Assembly: GCA_017624835.1 (NCBI GenBank)
Contig: JAGAMG010000054.1
Location: 51,799-115,798 of the forward strand
Direction of reading: 5' to 3'
DNA from: Lachnospiraceae bacterium
GTDB taxonomy: Bacteria; Bacillota; Clostridia; Lachnospirales; Lachnospiraceae
Length of the DNA: 64,000 bases
Positions 1-8,269 of this stretch are shown piece after piece; the stretch's first letter is position 1, and the number at the start of each line of letters is the position of its first letter. The position numbers and the translations under genes are program-made. The notes under the pieces are model-generated. The model had not been told where the DNA came from. It did not search any database and saw nothing but the letters and a program-made list of their open reading frames with translations.

Positions 1-547
1 CATATTTACGATTGGCAGATTCAAAGGAATAGCCTCGGGGTTGAATCATCGGCTCACACTGCTCCCTGACTACCAGTAAAATCATCTGCATTAAATATGC
101 CTTAAGCATAAAATATTTTCCCTGCCTGTATACAGCATTTTCAGCTTCCATAGAAGAACATATTTTGAACAACTTTTGGCGTAATTCCCCTGTGGTATGA
201 ATGATATGTCCCCCATCGGACACCGGAAGAAAATTGGTAGGAAAACCATCTAATTGTATGTCCGTAAATCCCACAAAAAATTCTGTAGTGGGTTGCTCTC
301 CTTCCGGAGAATCAATTGCCTGATGATGCACACCCGGATTAATAATCAGGAGATCTCCCTCCGTTACTTCATAGACCTTGCCCTCTATATGATATCTTCC
401 TGCTCCGGAAAGCACAAATGCAATCTCCGGGAAATCATGACAATGATACTTGTCCCCGCTATTCATCCGGGTTCCCTTCCAGGTAAACAAAAAAGTGGGA
501 TTCAAATCTTCAATTTTCAAATCCGCCCTTGTCACATCCCTTTCCAT
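1..547 (-). CDS. AraC-family transcriptional regulator, N-terminal part (runs off the window)
   Basis: The minus strand is open from an ATG at 547 to the window edge (182 codons), and AGGAGG lies about 8 bases before the ATG. The translation is a cupin-type sensing domain: HCHDFPEIAFVLSGAG, then YEVTEGDLLIINPGVHH, the pattern of the arabinose-binding-like domain of AraC/XylS regulators. The C-terminal helix-turn-helix would lie to the left of the window and is not seen. The gene is transcribed away from the ABC exporter genes that begin at 762, so it is a plausible regulator of that exporter or of a neighbour to the left. A stand-alone cupin is the alternative, because the DNA-binding half is missing here. 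Confidence 0.8.
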   Translation of the reverse strand, partial: MERDVTRADLKIEDLNPTFLFTWKGTRMNSGDKYHCHDFPEIAFVLSGAGRYHIEGKVYEVTEGDLLIINPGVHHQAIDSPEGEQPTTEFFVGFTDIQLDGFPTNFLPVSDGGHIIHTTGELRQKLFKICSSMEAENAVYRQGKYFMLKAYLMQMILLVVREQCEPMIQPRGYSFESANRKY

Positions 548-683
548 GATTTCTGCCCTCCTGTTTCATATAAGGTCTATTTTACCTTTTTCCCTATAAA
601 ATGTAAAATGTATTTTTGTTTATCATGCCCTCTATTTTGACAACATTCCACATCTTTGTTGCAAGATACTCCATTTCTTTTTA

Positions 684-708
684 TACCCCATTTCGTAAAA
701 TGGGGGTA
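684..708. promoter_or_regulatory. Inverted repeat in the divergent intergenic region
   Basis: TACCCCATTT and AAATGGGGGTA form a nearly perfect inverted repeat around a short CGTA centre. It lies about 55 bases upstream of the exporter start and about 140 bases upstream of the AraC-type start. A regulator operator is likely; a small leader hairpin is the alternative. A TTGACA sits at 637-642, but no -10 with good spacing was found. Confidence 0.45.
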
Positions 709-761
709 AATACAACGATGCAGAAAGCGACCTGCATACACATCCTACAGGAGGTATTTTT

Positions 762-2558
762 ATGACTGCAATAAAATGGTTTTTATCCTTTTTGAAAAAG
801 TATAGCGGCTTAATGATATTGGGACTTTTTCTTACTACCATTATTGCCGCTCTATCCATCGTCAATCCCTACCTATCCGGCATTATAGTAGACCATGTCA
901 TTATCGCCGGTAATTACGACCTATTACCTATCTTGGTTGGGTGCCTATTGGGCGTTACCTTAGTTACAGGAGTCCTACGTTTCCTGTATCAGGTTGTTTT
1001 TGAGACAGCCTCACAGGGTGTTCTTTATAACATGCGCGACAAGGTATACCGTAAGCTTCTTCAGGAGGACTTCGCCTTCTATAATAAGAAGAGAACCGGT
1101 GACCTGATGAGCCGGCAAACAGGTGATATGGATGCCATCCGACATTTTGTGGCTTATGTCATTTATGCGGTTTATCAAAACATCCTGTTGTTTCTTTTTG
1201 CACTAATGATGATTTTTACAGTAAATACCAAGCTGGCACTTTGCATGCTGGCTGTACTGCCCTTTACCGCCCTTGCGGCTTATAAACAATCCAAGGAAGT
1301 AAAACCAGCCTTCCGTCGCAACCGGGAATGCTTTTCCTCCCTGAATGCCTTTGTACAGGAAAATGTCAGCGGCAACCGTGTGGTAAAGGCATTTGCCAAG
1401 GAAGATTATGAAATCGAAAAATTTCAGAAGGAAAATGACAAATTTAAAAGTGCACAGATTAACGCCTCACGGGTGTGGATGAAATATGTGCCAATTTTTG
1501 AAATCTTATCCTACTCCCTTACCATTGTACTGATGATTTACGGTGGATATATGGTAGTACAGGAGCAAATCACTCTGGGTGACCTGGTAAAAGTAAATGG
1601 CTACCTCTGGATGCTGAATGTTCCTCTTCGTATGGCAGGCTGGTGGATTAATGATATCCAGAACTTTATTGCTTCCATAGAAAAAATATATGCCACCTAC
1701 AGCGAAGAGCCCCATGTGAAAACTCCTGTTTGTAAAGACAACAACGGAAATACCATTCCTTATCCCCGCACCCCCATCCGCGGCGATATAGAATTTCGCA
1801 AGGTGTCCTACCGAGCCGATGATGAGGATATTGTGATGGATATTAACTTTAGCGTAAAGGCAGGACAGACGGTAGGTATTATCGGCTCCACCGGTGCAGG
1901 CAAGTCCACTCTGATGAATCTGCTCTGTCGCTTCTACGACACCACCTCCGGAGAGGTATTGGTAGATGGTAAAAATGTAAAGGAAATGGATCTCTACAAC
2001 CTTCGCGACCATATTGGAATGGCCATGCAGGATGTATTCCTCTTTTCGGATACCATTGAAGGAAACATTGCCTATGGCAGACCAAACTGTACCTTTGAGG
2101 AGGTTAAAAAAGCTGCCATTATGGCAGATGCCAACCACTTTATCAGTGCCTTACCGGAAGGCTATGACACCATCGTGGGCGAACGTGGTGTGGGACTTTC
2201 CGGTGGACAGAAACAACGCATTTCCCTGGCAAGAGCGCTGTTGAAGAATCCTTCCATATTGATTTTAGACGATACCACCTCGGCGGTAGATATGGAAACC
2301 GAAAGCTATATCCAGACACAGCTAAAAAATATAAAGAAGGACTGTACGGTATTTATTATTGCCTATCGTATTTCTTCTATAAAAGATGCGGATTTAATAT
2401 TGGTAATGGACAACGGGCGTATTATTGAGCATGGTACCCATGACTCGCTGCTTTCCCGGAATGGCTATTATGCCCATGCTTTCCGCAACCAATATGGCGA
2501 GATCCCCTATGATTTATTAGAAGAAGAAAAGAACAATGCACAGAAGGGAGGCAGATAA
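762..2558 (+). CDS. ABC exporter half-transporter with degenerate ATPase site
   Basis: This 598-residue half-transporter has an N-terminal six-helix exporter domain (about residues 15-320) and a C-terminal nucleotide-binding domain. Visible motifs are Walker A GSTGAGKST near 376, signature LSGGQ near 479, and Walker B ending LILDD. The catalytic glutamate after Walker B is Asp504, and the switch histidine is Tyr535 (IAYRIS instead of IAHRLS). This matches the degenerate subunit of heterodimeric exporters such as BmrCD, LmrCD and TM287/288, which export drugs or lipophilic compounds. Its partner starts 3 bases after its stop. CAGGAGG precedes the ATG. The substrate cannot be told from sequence. 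Confidence 0.93.
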   Translation: MTAIKWFLSFLKKYSGLMILGLFLTTIIAALSIVNPYLSGIIVDHVIIAGNYDLLPILVGCLLGVTLVTGVLRFLYQVVFETASQGVLYNMRDKVYRKLLQEDFAFYNKKRTGDLMSRQTGDMDAIRHFVAYVIYAVYQNILLFLFALMMIFTVNTKLALCMLAVLPFTALAAYKQSKEVKPAFRRNRECFSSLNAFVQENVSGNRVVKAFAKEDYEIEKFQKENDKFKSAQINASRVWMKYVPIFEILSYSLTIVLMIYGGYMVVQEQITLGDLVKVNGYLWMLNVPLRMAGWWINDIQNFIASIEKIYATYSEEPHVKTPVCKDNNGNTIPYPRTPIRGDIEFRKVSYRADDEDIVMDINFSVKAGQTVGIIGSTGAGKSTLMNLLCRFYDTTSGEVLVDGKNVKEMDLYNLRDHIGMAMQDVFLFSDTIEGNIAYGRPNCTFEEVKKAAIMADANHFISALPEGYDTIVGERGVGLSGGQKQRISLARALLKNPSILILDDTTSAVDMETESYIQTQLKNIKKDCTVFIIAYRISSIKDADLILVMDNGRIIEHGTHDSLLSRNGYYAHAFRNQYGEIPYDLLEEEKNNAQKGGR

Positions 2559-2560
2559 TT

Positions 2561-4345
2561 ATGGCACGTAACCGATATGATATGGATGAAGTTCTGGAGG
2601 ACAGCTTTGACCTCAATCAATTAAAGCGTCTTGCCAAATATATCTCCCCTTATAAAAAGAAAATGGTGGGAATCATTTTCCTAATGCTCAGTGCTTCCGC
2701 ACTTACTATGCTGATTCCTATCTTTTTCCAGCGGATTATGGACTACTACATTCCGGGCAAAAATATGAAAATGATTGTAACCATGGGACTTATGACTCTG
2801 GCTGTTGCAGCTTACTCCGCAGTCAGCCTTGGGCTGAAAATCAAAACCATGAGCGTAATTGGTCAAAACATTATCCATGCCATCCGCAATGATATTTTCT
2901 GTCATTTGCAGGAGCTTCCCTTCTCCTATTACGATGACAGACCTCACGGCAAAATTCAGGTGCGCGTGGTTAACTATGTAAACAGCATCAGTGATTTGCT
3001 AAGCAACGGTATTGTAAATACCATAACTGACCTTTGTAACCTGTTTTTCATTATTATCTGTATGCTTTATTATGATGTACGCCTGACACTGCTTTGCCTC
3101 TGCGGTCTGCCTCTTCTTGCTCTGGTTATTGTTTTCATCAAGAAAAAGCAAAGACGCGCCTGGCAGGTACAATCCAACAAGCAAAGCAACCTGAATGCCT
3201 ACATTGCAGAAAGCATTAACGGCATCTGGGTTACCCAATCCTTTGTACGTGAAGAGGAGAATACTGGTATTTTTAATCATTTAAGCAGAAACTACCGCCA
3301 ATCCTGGATGCGCGCTGTAATGTTTAACTTTACCATGGGACCCAGCGTTGATATGATTTCTGCCATTACTACTGCTTTTATCTACATTTTAGGAATCCGC
3401 TGGATACTTGCACCGGATACTACCCTCACAGTAGGTGTATTGATTGCTTTTACGGCTTATATCAGTCGTTTCTGGGCACCCATCAATACCCTGGCAAACT
3501 TTTACAACTCTCTGCTCACCGCCATCTCCTACCTGGAGCGTATTTTCGAAACCATTGATGAGCCTGTCAATGTAAAAGATGCCAAGGATGCCACTATAAT
3601 GCCACCTATTGAGGGCAAGGTAGAATTCAAGGATGTATCCTTCAGCTATGAAGAGGGACAAAAGATATTGAACAAAATTAACTTTACCGCCCAGAAAGGG
3701 GAGACCTATGCCATTGTAGGTCCTACAGGCGCCGGAAAATCCACCATTGTAAACCTAATCAGCCGTTTCTACAATGTAGATTCTGGACAGATTCTGATTG
3801 ATGGGGTGGACATTTCCAAGGTAACCATCCGATCCCTTCGCACCCAGATGGGCGTTATGATGCAGGACAGCTTTATCTTCGCCGGAACTATTATGGACAA
3901 TATCCGCTATGGAAACCTAAGCGCCACCGATGAACAGGTGGTGGAAGCAGCAAAAACCGTCTGTGCCCATGATTTCATTTCCCAGATGGAAAACGGCTAC
4001 TATACAGAGGTCAACGAGCGAGGGAGCCGTCTCTCAGCAGGTCAGCGCCAGCTCATATCCTTTGCAAGAGCACTGCTTGCTGACCCCAAGATACTGATAT
4101 TGGACGAAGCAACCTCCAGCATCGACACCGAGACGGAAACCCTCCTCCAGAAAGGACTTAACCGCCTTTTAGAAGACCGCACCTCCTTCATCATTGCCCA
4201 CCGCCTATCCACCATCAAAAATGCTGACTGCATTATGTATGTGGATAAGGGAGATATCTTAGAACGCGGAAATCACGAGGAACTATTAGCAAAGAAGGGA
4301 GAATACTACCACCTCTATATGTCACAGTTCGATTTCCTGAAATAA
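2561..4345 (+). CDS. ABC exporter half-transporter with consensus ATPase site
   Basis: This is the 594-residue partner of the preceding gene, with a GGGAGG ribosome site overlapping that gene's end. Six membrane segments are followed by a nucleotide-binding domain: Walker A GPTGAGKST, signature LSAGQ, Walker B LILDEATS with catalytic Glu516, and switch His547 (IAHRLSTI). In a heterodimer this subunit's Walker motifs pair with the canonical LSGGQ of the first subunit to form the active site. Its altered LSAGQ pairs with the partner's degenerate Walker site. That split is the diagnostic pattern of asymmetric multidrug-type exporters. Transcription probably ends at the hairpin at 4352-4381. Confidence 0.93.
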   Translation: MARNRYDMDEVLEDSFDLNQLKRLAKYISPYKKKMVGIIFLMLSASALTMLIPIFFQRIMDYYIPGKNMKMIVTMGLMTLAVAAYSAVSLGLKIKTMSVIGQNIIHAIRNDIFCHLQELPFSYYDDRPHGKIQVRVVNYVNSISDLLSNGIVNTITDLCNLFFIIICMLYYDVRLTLLCLCGLPLLALVIVFIKKKQRRAWQVQSNKQSNLNAYIAESINGIWVTQSFVREEENTGIFNHLSRNYRQSWMRAVMFNFTMGPSVDMISAITTAFIYILGIRWILAPDTTLTVGVLIAFTAYISRFWAPINTLANFYNSLLTAISYLERIFETIDEPVNVKDAKDATIMPPIEGKVEFKDVSFSYEEGQKILNKINFTAQKGETYAIVGPTGAGKSTIVNLISRFYNVDSGQILIDGVDISKVTIRSLRTQMGVMMQDSFIFAGTIMDNIRYGNLSATDEQVVEAAKTVCAHDFISQMENGYYTEVNERGSRLSAGQRQLISFARALLADPKILILDEATSSIDTETETLLQKGLNRLLEDRTSFIIAHRLSTIKNADCIMYVDKGDILERGNHEELLAKKGEYYHLYMSQFDFLK

Positions 4346-4351
4346 GCAACA

Positions 4352-4381
4352 CAAGAGGATGCGCCTAGACGCATCCTCTTG
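4352..4381. terminator. Hairpin between convergent genes
   Basis: A 12-bp perfect stem (CAAGAGGATGCG / CGCATCCTCTTG) with a 6-base loop lies 7 bases after the exporter stop and before the end of the MATE gene on the other strand. The following T-rich stretch is interrupted, so termination strength is uncertain. It could serve both directions. Confidence 0.7.
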
Positions 4382-4397
4382 ACAATTCCCTTCCTTT

Positions 4398-5855
4398 TTA
4401 TTCACATGTTTTTTCTTCCCCCTTAAGTAACCTCCATGCAGTACAGAAGAACAACGTAACTGTAGCACACACTGCCAGGAAATCTGACACCGGCTCTGCC
4501 AGAAATACCGCAAACACCTTATCCTCTAAAAATGCCGGCAAAATGTAAATCATGGGAATCAACAAAATTATCTTACGAAGTACAGCCAAAAACAGGGAAT
4601 GAACTGCCTTTCCCAATGCCACAAAGGTCTGCTGACAGGCAATCTGTGCACCAAAAAGACAAATTGCTCCCATATAAATACGCATTGCCCAGCCCGCATA
4701 TTGTATCAAAGTTTCATCCGTAGTAAAAATACCCGCAAGAGTCTTTGGCATCAGCATGGCTGCTCCCCACATCAGCGTAGCATATCCCAGACAGCATGCC
4801 AATGTAAGCAGAAACGCCTTTCTGACTCTGTCCATATTTTTTGCACCAAAATTAAAACTTACAATGGGCTGCATTCCCTGACAAAGTCCGCTTAGCGGCA
4901 TCATTGCCACCTGCATAACGCTGGACAGAATCGTCATTGCTCCCACTGCAATATCTCCTCCATACTTCTGTAAAGAGGTGTTAAAGCAAACAGACAGCAG
5001 ACTCTCCGTGGACTGCATAATAAAGGGAGATGCTCCCAATGCAAGCACCGGTCCCATCACACTTAAGCTGCAATGCAGATTTTCTTTTCGAATGCGCAGT
5101 ATAGTCTGTTTCCCGCTCAAAAAGCGTAATACCCAGATTGCAGACACTGCCTGTGACAGCACTGTAGCAACCGCTGCTCCCTGTACTCCCATATGAAATC
5201 CAAAGATAAATATGGGATCCAGCACCAGATTTAAGCCGGCGCCAATCATAACTGTTTTCATTCCCACATTAGAAAAGCCCTGAGAAGTAATAAACGCATT
5301 TAATCCCGTAGTAATCTGCACAAAAATGGTTCCCAGCACATATATCCGCATATAGGGAAGAGCATAAATAATGGTCTCCTCACTTGCGCCAAAGGCATAT
5401 AAAACAGGCTCTGCAAAAATGGAAAAGAACAGGGTTAAAATCACTGCCAACACACAAAGCGTACAAACACAATTGCCCAATATCTTTTCTGCTGTCTCAT
5501 TATCTCCCTTGCCCATGGCAATGGATGCTCTGGGTGCACCACCAAAGCCCACCAATGCTGCAAACGCAGCAATCAACATAATCACCGGAAAAGTAATGCC
5601 TAAACCGGTTAATGCCATGGAGCCCTCCTCCGGAATATGCCCTATGTAAATACGATCCACCATATTATATAGAAGATTTACAATCTGTGCTGCTATGGCA
5701 GGCATGGCAAGAGAAAACAAGAGCTTTCCCACAGGCATTACCGCCAGCTTATTTTGCTGTTCCGTTTCTGTGCCATCCATTTCCCTAACATTCATTTCTT
5801 TTCCATCTACTTCTTTTCCATCTACTTCTTTTCCATTCATTTCTTTACCACTCAT
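4398..5855 (-). CDS. MATE family multidrug efflux transporter
   Basis: A 485-residue polytopic membrane protein with about 12 hydrophobic segments. It has the typical MATE opening (GKLLFSLAMPAIAAQIVNLL, then YNMVDRIYIGHI) and a second half beginning near GASPFIMQSTESLL. Members export cationic drugs in exchange for Na+ or H+. The first ~30 residues are an unusual hydrophilic extension made of imperfect GKEVD/GKEMN repeats. They come from 15-base tandem repeats at about 5800-5850, and the true start may be at one of several in-frame ATGs there. A weak AAAGG precedes the first ATG. The gene stands alone between two hairpins. Confidence 0.92.
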   Translation of the reverse strand: MSGKEMNGKEVDGKEVDGKEMNVREMDGTETEQQNKLAVMPVGKLLFSLAMPAIAAQIVNLLYNMVDRIYIGHIPEEGSMALTGLGITFPVIMLIAAFAALVGFGGAPRASIAMGKGDNETAEKILGNCVCTLCVLAVILTLFFSIFAEPVLYAFGASEETIIYALPYMRIYVLGTIFVQITTGLNAFITSQGFSNVGMKTVMIGAGLNLVLDPIFIFGFHMGVQGAAVATVLSQAVSAIWVLRFLSGKQTILRIRKENLHCSLSVMGPVLALGASPFIMQSTESLLSVCFNTSLQKYGGDIAVGAMTILSSVMQVAMMPLSGLCQGMQPIVSFNFGAKNMDRVRKAFLLTLACCLGYATLMWGAAMLMPKTLAGIFTTDETLIQYAGWAMRIYMGAICLFGAQIACQQTFVALGKAVHSLFLAVLRKIILLIPMIYILPAFLEDKVFAVFLAEPVSDFLAVCATVTLFFCTAWRLLKGEEKTCE

Positions 5856-5914
5856 TTTTACGCCTTTCTGAATCTTTACTTACACACAGTCCCCACCTAT
5901 AAGTAAATATCATA

Positions 5915-5943
5915 CGGGATGCCTTATCAGCATCCCGCTTTTT
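5915..5943. terminator. Terminator hairpin at the end of mgtE
   Basis: CGGGATGC / GCATCCCG with a 7-base loop lies a few bases beyond the mgtE stop. The T run is on the plus-strand side (CTTTTTT); the minus direction continues TATGATATTT. It most likely terminates the mgtE transcript. Confidence 0.65.
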
Positions 5944-7292
5944 TATATCCCAAGTATCATACTTGCAAATCTAAAATACAATAATAATGACACCGCATCC
6001 AATATGGTAGTAATAAAGGGACTTGCCATAACCGCCGGGTCAAAGCCCAGACGCTTTGCTCCCACCGGCAAAATGCATCCCACAAGCATTGCCACCAACA
6101 CTACCGCAACCAAGGTCAGACTTACCACCATTGCCACTGCCAAGCCCAAATGGTCAAATAACAAAAGCTTTGCAAAATTTGCTGCTGACAGACAAACGCC
6201 GCACAAAAAGGCAACTCTGATTTCCTTCCAGACAACCTTGGGTACATCCCTATACTCTATTTCTCCCAAGGACAAGCCACGAATTACTGTTACACTTGCC
6301 TGCCCACCGGCATTACCACCGGTACCCATCAGCATGGGAATAAAAGCTATCAACGCCGCATGTACACTCAAAGCCTCCTCAAAGGAAGTAATAATGGCCC
6401 CGGTAAATGCTGCTGATACCATCAGCAATAAAAGCCAGGGGATTCTCTTTTGAAAAGTTTCCCACACACCGGTACGCATATAGGGCTTATCGCTGGGCAC
6501 GATAGCCGCCATCTTTTCCATATCCTCGGTATTTTCCTCTTCCACGATATCCACAATATCGTCCACCGTAATAATACCTACCAGACGATTCTCATTATCC
6601 ACTACGGGCATTGCCGTAAAGTCATACTTTTTAAACTGCCCGGCAACCTCTTCCTGATCCATAAGGGTGTTGATAGAGATTACATTTTCATGCATAATAT
6701 CCCCAATAATATCATCATCCTCACTAAGCAGAAGATATCTCAGTGCTACGGTTCCCAATAACTTCCTTTGGGCATCCAACACATAGCAGATGTTAATGGT
6801 CTCACTGTCCACCCCCACCTTGCGAATGCGCTCAATTGCCTGACTTACCGTCAGATGCTCCTTTAAATCCACATACTCCACCGTCATAATACTTCCCGCA
6901 GAATCCTCCGGGTAACGAAGCAAATGATTGATATCCCTGCGGGTTTCAGGATTGGCATTGGCAAGGAGCTTTTTTACCACATTTGCAGGCATTTCCTCCA
7001 ACAAATCCACCGCATCATCCGCCATCAGATTATCAATAATCGTTGCCGCTTCCTTATCGGACAGGGAGGTTATAATCAGCTGCTGATTCTCCACATCCAA
7101 ATAGGAAAAGACATCCGCTGCCAAATCCTTGGAAAGTATGCGAAATACCTTCAGCATATCCTCCTGGGGAAGCTCCTCCATCATAGCTGCAATGTCCGCC
7201 TCATTAAACTCAGTAAGATATTGGCGGAGTCTGGTGTACTGCTTACTTTGCAGGAGTTTCAGTAATTCTTCCAATTCCATAATCTGTTCCAT
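5943..7292 (-). CDS. mgtE: Magnesium transporter MgtE
   Basis: A 449-residue protein with the full MgtE layout. The cytoplasmic N-terminal superhelical domain spans about 1-130 (EADIAAMMEELPQEDM). Two CBS domains span about 130-255 (including YDFTAMPVVDNENRLVGIIT). Five membrane helices span about 278-449, with the signature GTGGNAGGQASVTVIRGLS in the pore region. MgtE is a Mg2+-gated Mg2+ channel of the cytoplasmic membrane, and its N and CBS domains sense intracellular Mg2+. GGAG lies 8 bases before the ATG. A short ORF starting at 7390 overlaps this start in another frame and may be a leader ORF. Confidence 0.97.
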   Translation of the reverse strand: MEQIMELEELLKLLQSKQYTRLRQYLTEFNEADIAAMMEELPQEDMLKVFRILSKDLAADVFSYLDVENQQLIITSLSDKEAATIIDNLMADDAVDLLEEMPANVVKKLLANANPETRRDINHLLRYPEDSAGSIMTVEYVDLKEHLTVSQAIERIRKVGVDSETINICYVLDAQRKLLGTVALRYLLLSEDDDIIGDIMHENVISINTLMDQEEVAGQFKKYDFTAMPVVDNENRLVGIITVDDIVDIVEEENTEDMEKMAAIVPSDKPYMRTGVWETFQKRIPWLLLLMVSAAFTGAIITSFEEALSVHAALIAFIPMLMGTGGNAGGQASVTVIRGLSLGEIEYRDVPKVVWKEIRVAFLCGVCLSAANFAKLLLFDHLGLAVAMVVSLTLVAVVLVAMLVGCILPVGAKRLGFDPAVMASPFITTILDAVSLLLYFRFASMILGI

Positions 7293-7390
7293 CGCATTTC
7301 TCCTTTGATGATTTCTTTATGCTGTTTTCTCATATACATACAACTTCGCCCGGGTCCGGGATTGTCAGTACTACACTTACTACTCTTCAT
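7259..7390 (-). CDS. Possible short leader ORF overlapping the mgtE start
   Basis: An ATG at 7390 follows AAAGGTGGTGG at good spacing and opens a 43-codon frame. It begins MKSSKCSTDNPGPGRSC and ends 34 bases inside mgtE, in another frame. The first ~30 residues look like a real peptide: two cysteines, an NPGPG turn, and a basic middle. The reading frame across the mgtE start ends in Trp-rich sequence typical of an out-of-frame read. It may be a translated leader controlling mgtE, as proline-rich leader peptides do for Mg2+ transporters in enteric bacteria, but no homology to them is claimed. Alternatively it is a chance ORF. Confidence 0.45.
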   Translation of the reverse strand: MKSSKCSTDNPGPGRSCMYMRKQHKEIIKGEMRWNRLWNWKNY

Positions 7391-7432
7391 AAAAAAACCA
7401 CCACCTTTCATCATGCCGGAACAGAATCCGTT

Positions 7433-8077
7433 TTATTCCTTATTAATATAGTACAGCTCCTGTATTTTTTCAAGCTTTACCTTTCCACAGGTAGCCTCCA
7501 CCATTGCCTTACTTAATTCCTCTTCCATTTGCATGGGAATTACAAGCCGCAAGGTTACCACATCCGTATAGCTGCTGTCAGTCGGTGTAATTCCCCGCTG
7601 CCCCAACAAATACTGAATTTTGCCAATTCCATTATAATCCGTCACAACCTCTAATTCACAGCCATAGCACATGCTTCCAATCACAGAATTTTCAAGCCCT
7701 ACCTTTACAGCCTGAGTATAGGCACGCACCAAGCCTCCCGTGCCCAAAAGCACACCACCGAAATACCGAGTCACCACCACTGCAATATTCCGAACACCTT
7801 CCCCCAACAGCACCTCCAGCATGGGTCTTCCCGCGGTTCCGCTGGGCTCCCCATCATCACTGCAACGGGTAAGCTCCCCCCTGCTTCCAATCACAAAAGC
7901 AGAGCAATTGTGTCTGGCATCCCAATACTTTTTCTTCATTTCCTCAATAAAGGCTACCGCTTCCTCTTCTGTTTCACACTTTCTGACAGTCGCAATGAAG
8001 CGGGATTTTTTTTCTACGATTTCGCCCTCGCCGCCTTCCAGCAGCACTCTATAGGAATCCAACTTATTTTCACTCAT
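7433..8077 (-). CDS. YigZ/IMPACT family protein
   Basis: About 214 residues from the chosen start MSENKLDSY; an in-frame ATG at 8095 is the alternative. The N-terminal UPF0029 domain carries the family motifs EKKSRFIATV, HNCSAFVIG, DDGEPSGTAG and VVTRYFGGVLLGTGGLVRAY. A C-terminal domain of the DUF1949 type follows (about 135-205). Bacterial YigZ is related to eukaryotic IMPACT; its role in bacteria is not firmly known, with proposals around translation or peptide processing. It sits alone between mgtE and the PBP promoter. Confidence 0.93.
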   Translation of the reverse strand: MSENKLDSYRVLLEGGEGEIVEKKSRFIATVRKCETEEEAVAFIEEMKKKYWDARHNCSAFVIGSRGELTRCSDDGEPSGTAGRPMLEVLLGEGVRNIAVVVTRYFGGVLLGTGGLVRAYTQAVKVGLENSVIGSMCYGCELEVVTDYNGIGKIQYLLGQRGITPTDSSYTDVVTLRLVIPMQMEEELSKAMVEATCGKVKLEKIQELYYINKE

Positions 8078-8202
8078 ATCCTTATCCCATCTCAATCATT
8101 TCTAACCTTGAATTAACGCCATTTTTCCTCAAAATAATCCCTCTACAGTTTAGCATAAATCCTTAAAAATGTGAAACAATTCTTAATAGTACAAAGAAAA
8201 CC

Positions 8203-8231
8203 TTTATTTACCTATTTTTTTTTGGTATAAT
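8203..8231 (+). promoter_or_regulatory. Promoter of the PBP gene
   Basis: An extended -10, TGGTATAAT, ends at 8231. A weak -35 (TTTATT, 8203-8208) lies 17 bases upstream. The predicted transcript start near 8238 rules out the upstream in-frame GTG at 8234 as the PBP start. Confidence 0.6.
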
Positions 8232-8269
8232 AGGTGCGTCTGAAACACAGACAGAAAGGTGAAAGCTTT

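Noticed and set aside
1506-2138. A 210-codon minus-strand ORF inside the first ABC exporter gene
   Set aside because: It is antisense to a gene with complete ABC motifs and has no ribosome site or recognised domain.
7293-7432. M-box type magnesium riboswitch upstream of mgtE
   Set aside because: The leader is about 140 bases and is mostly occupied by the short ORF; no conserved M-box helices could be drawn by eye. A covariance-model search would settle it.
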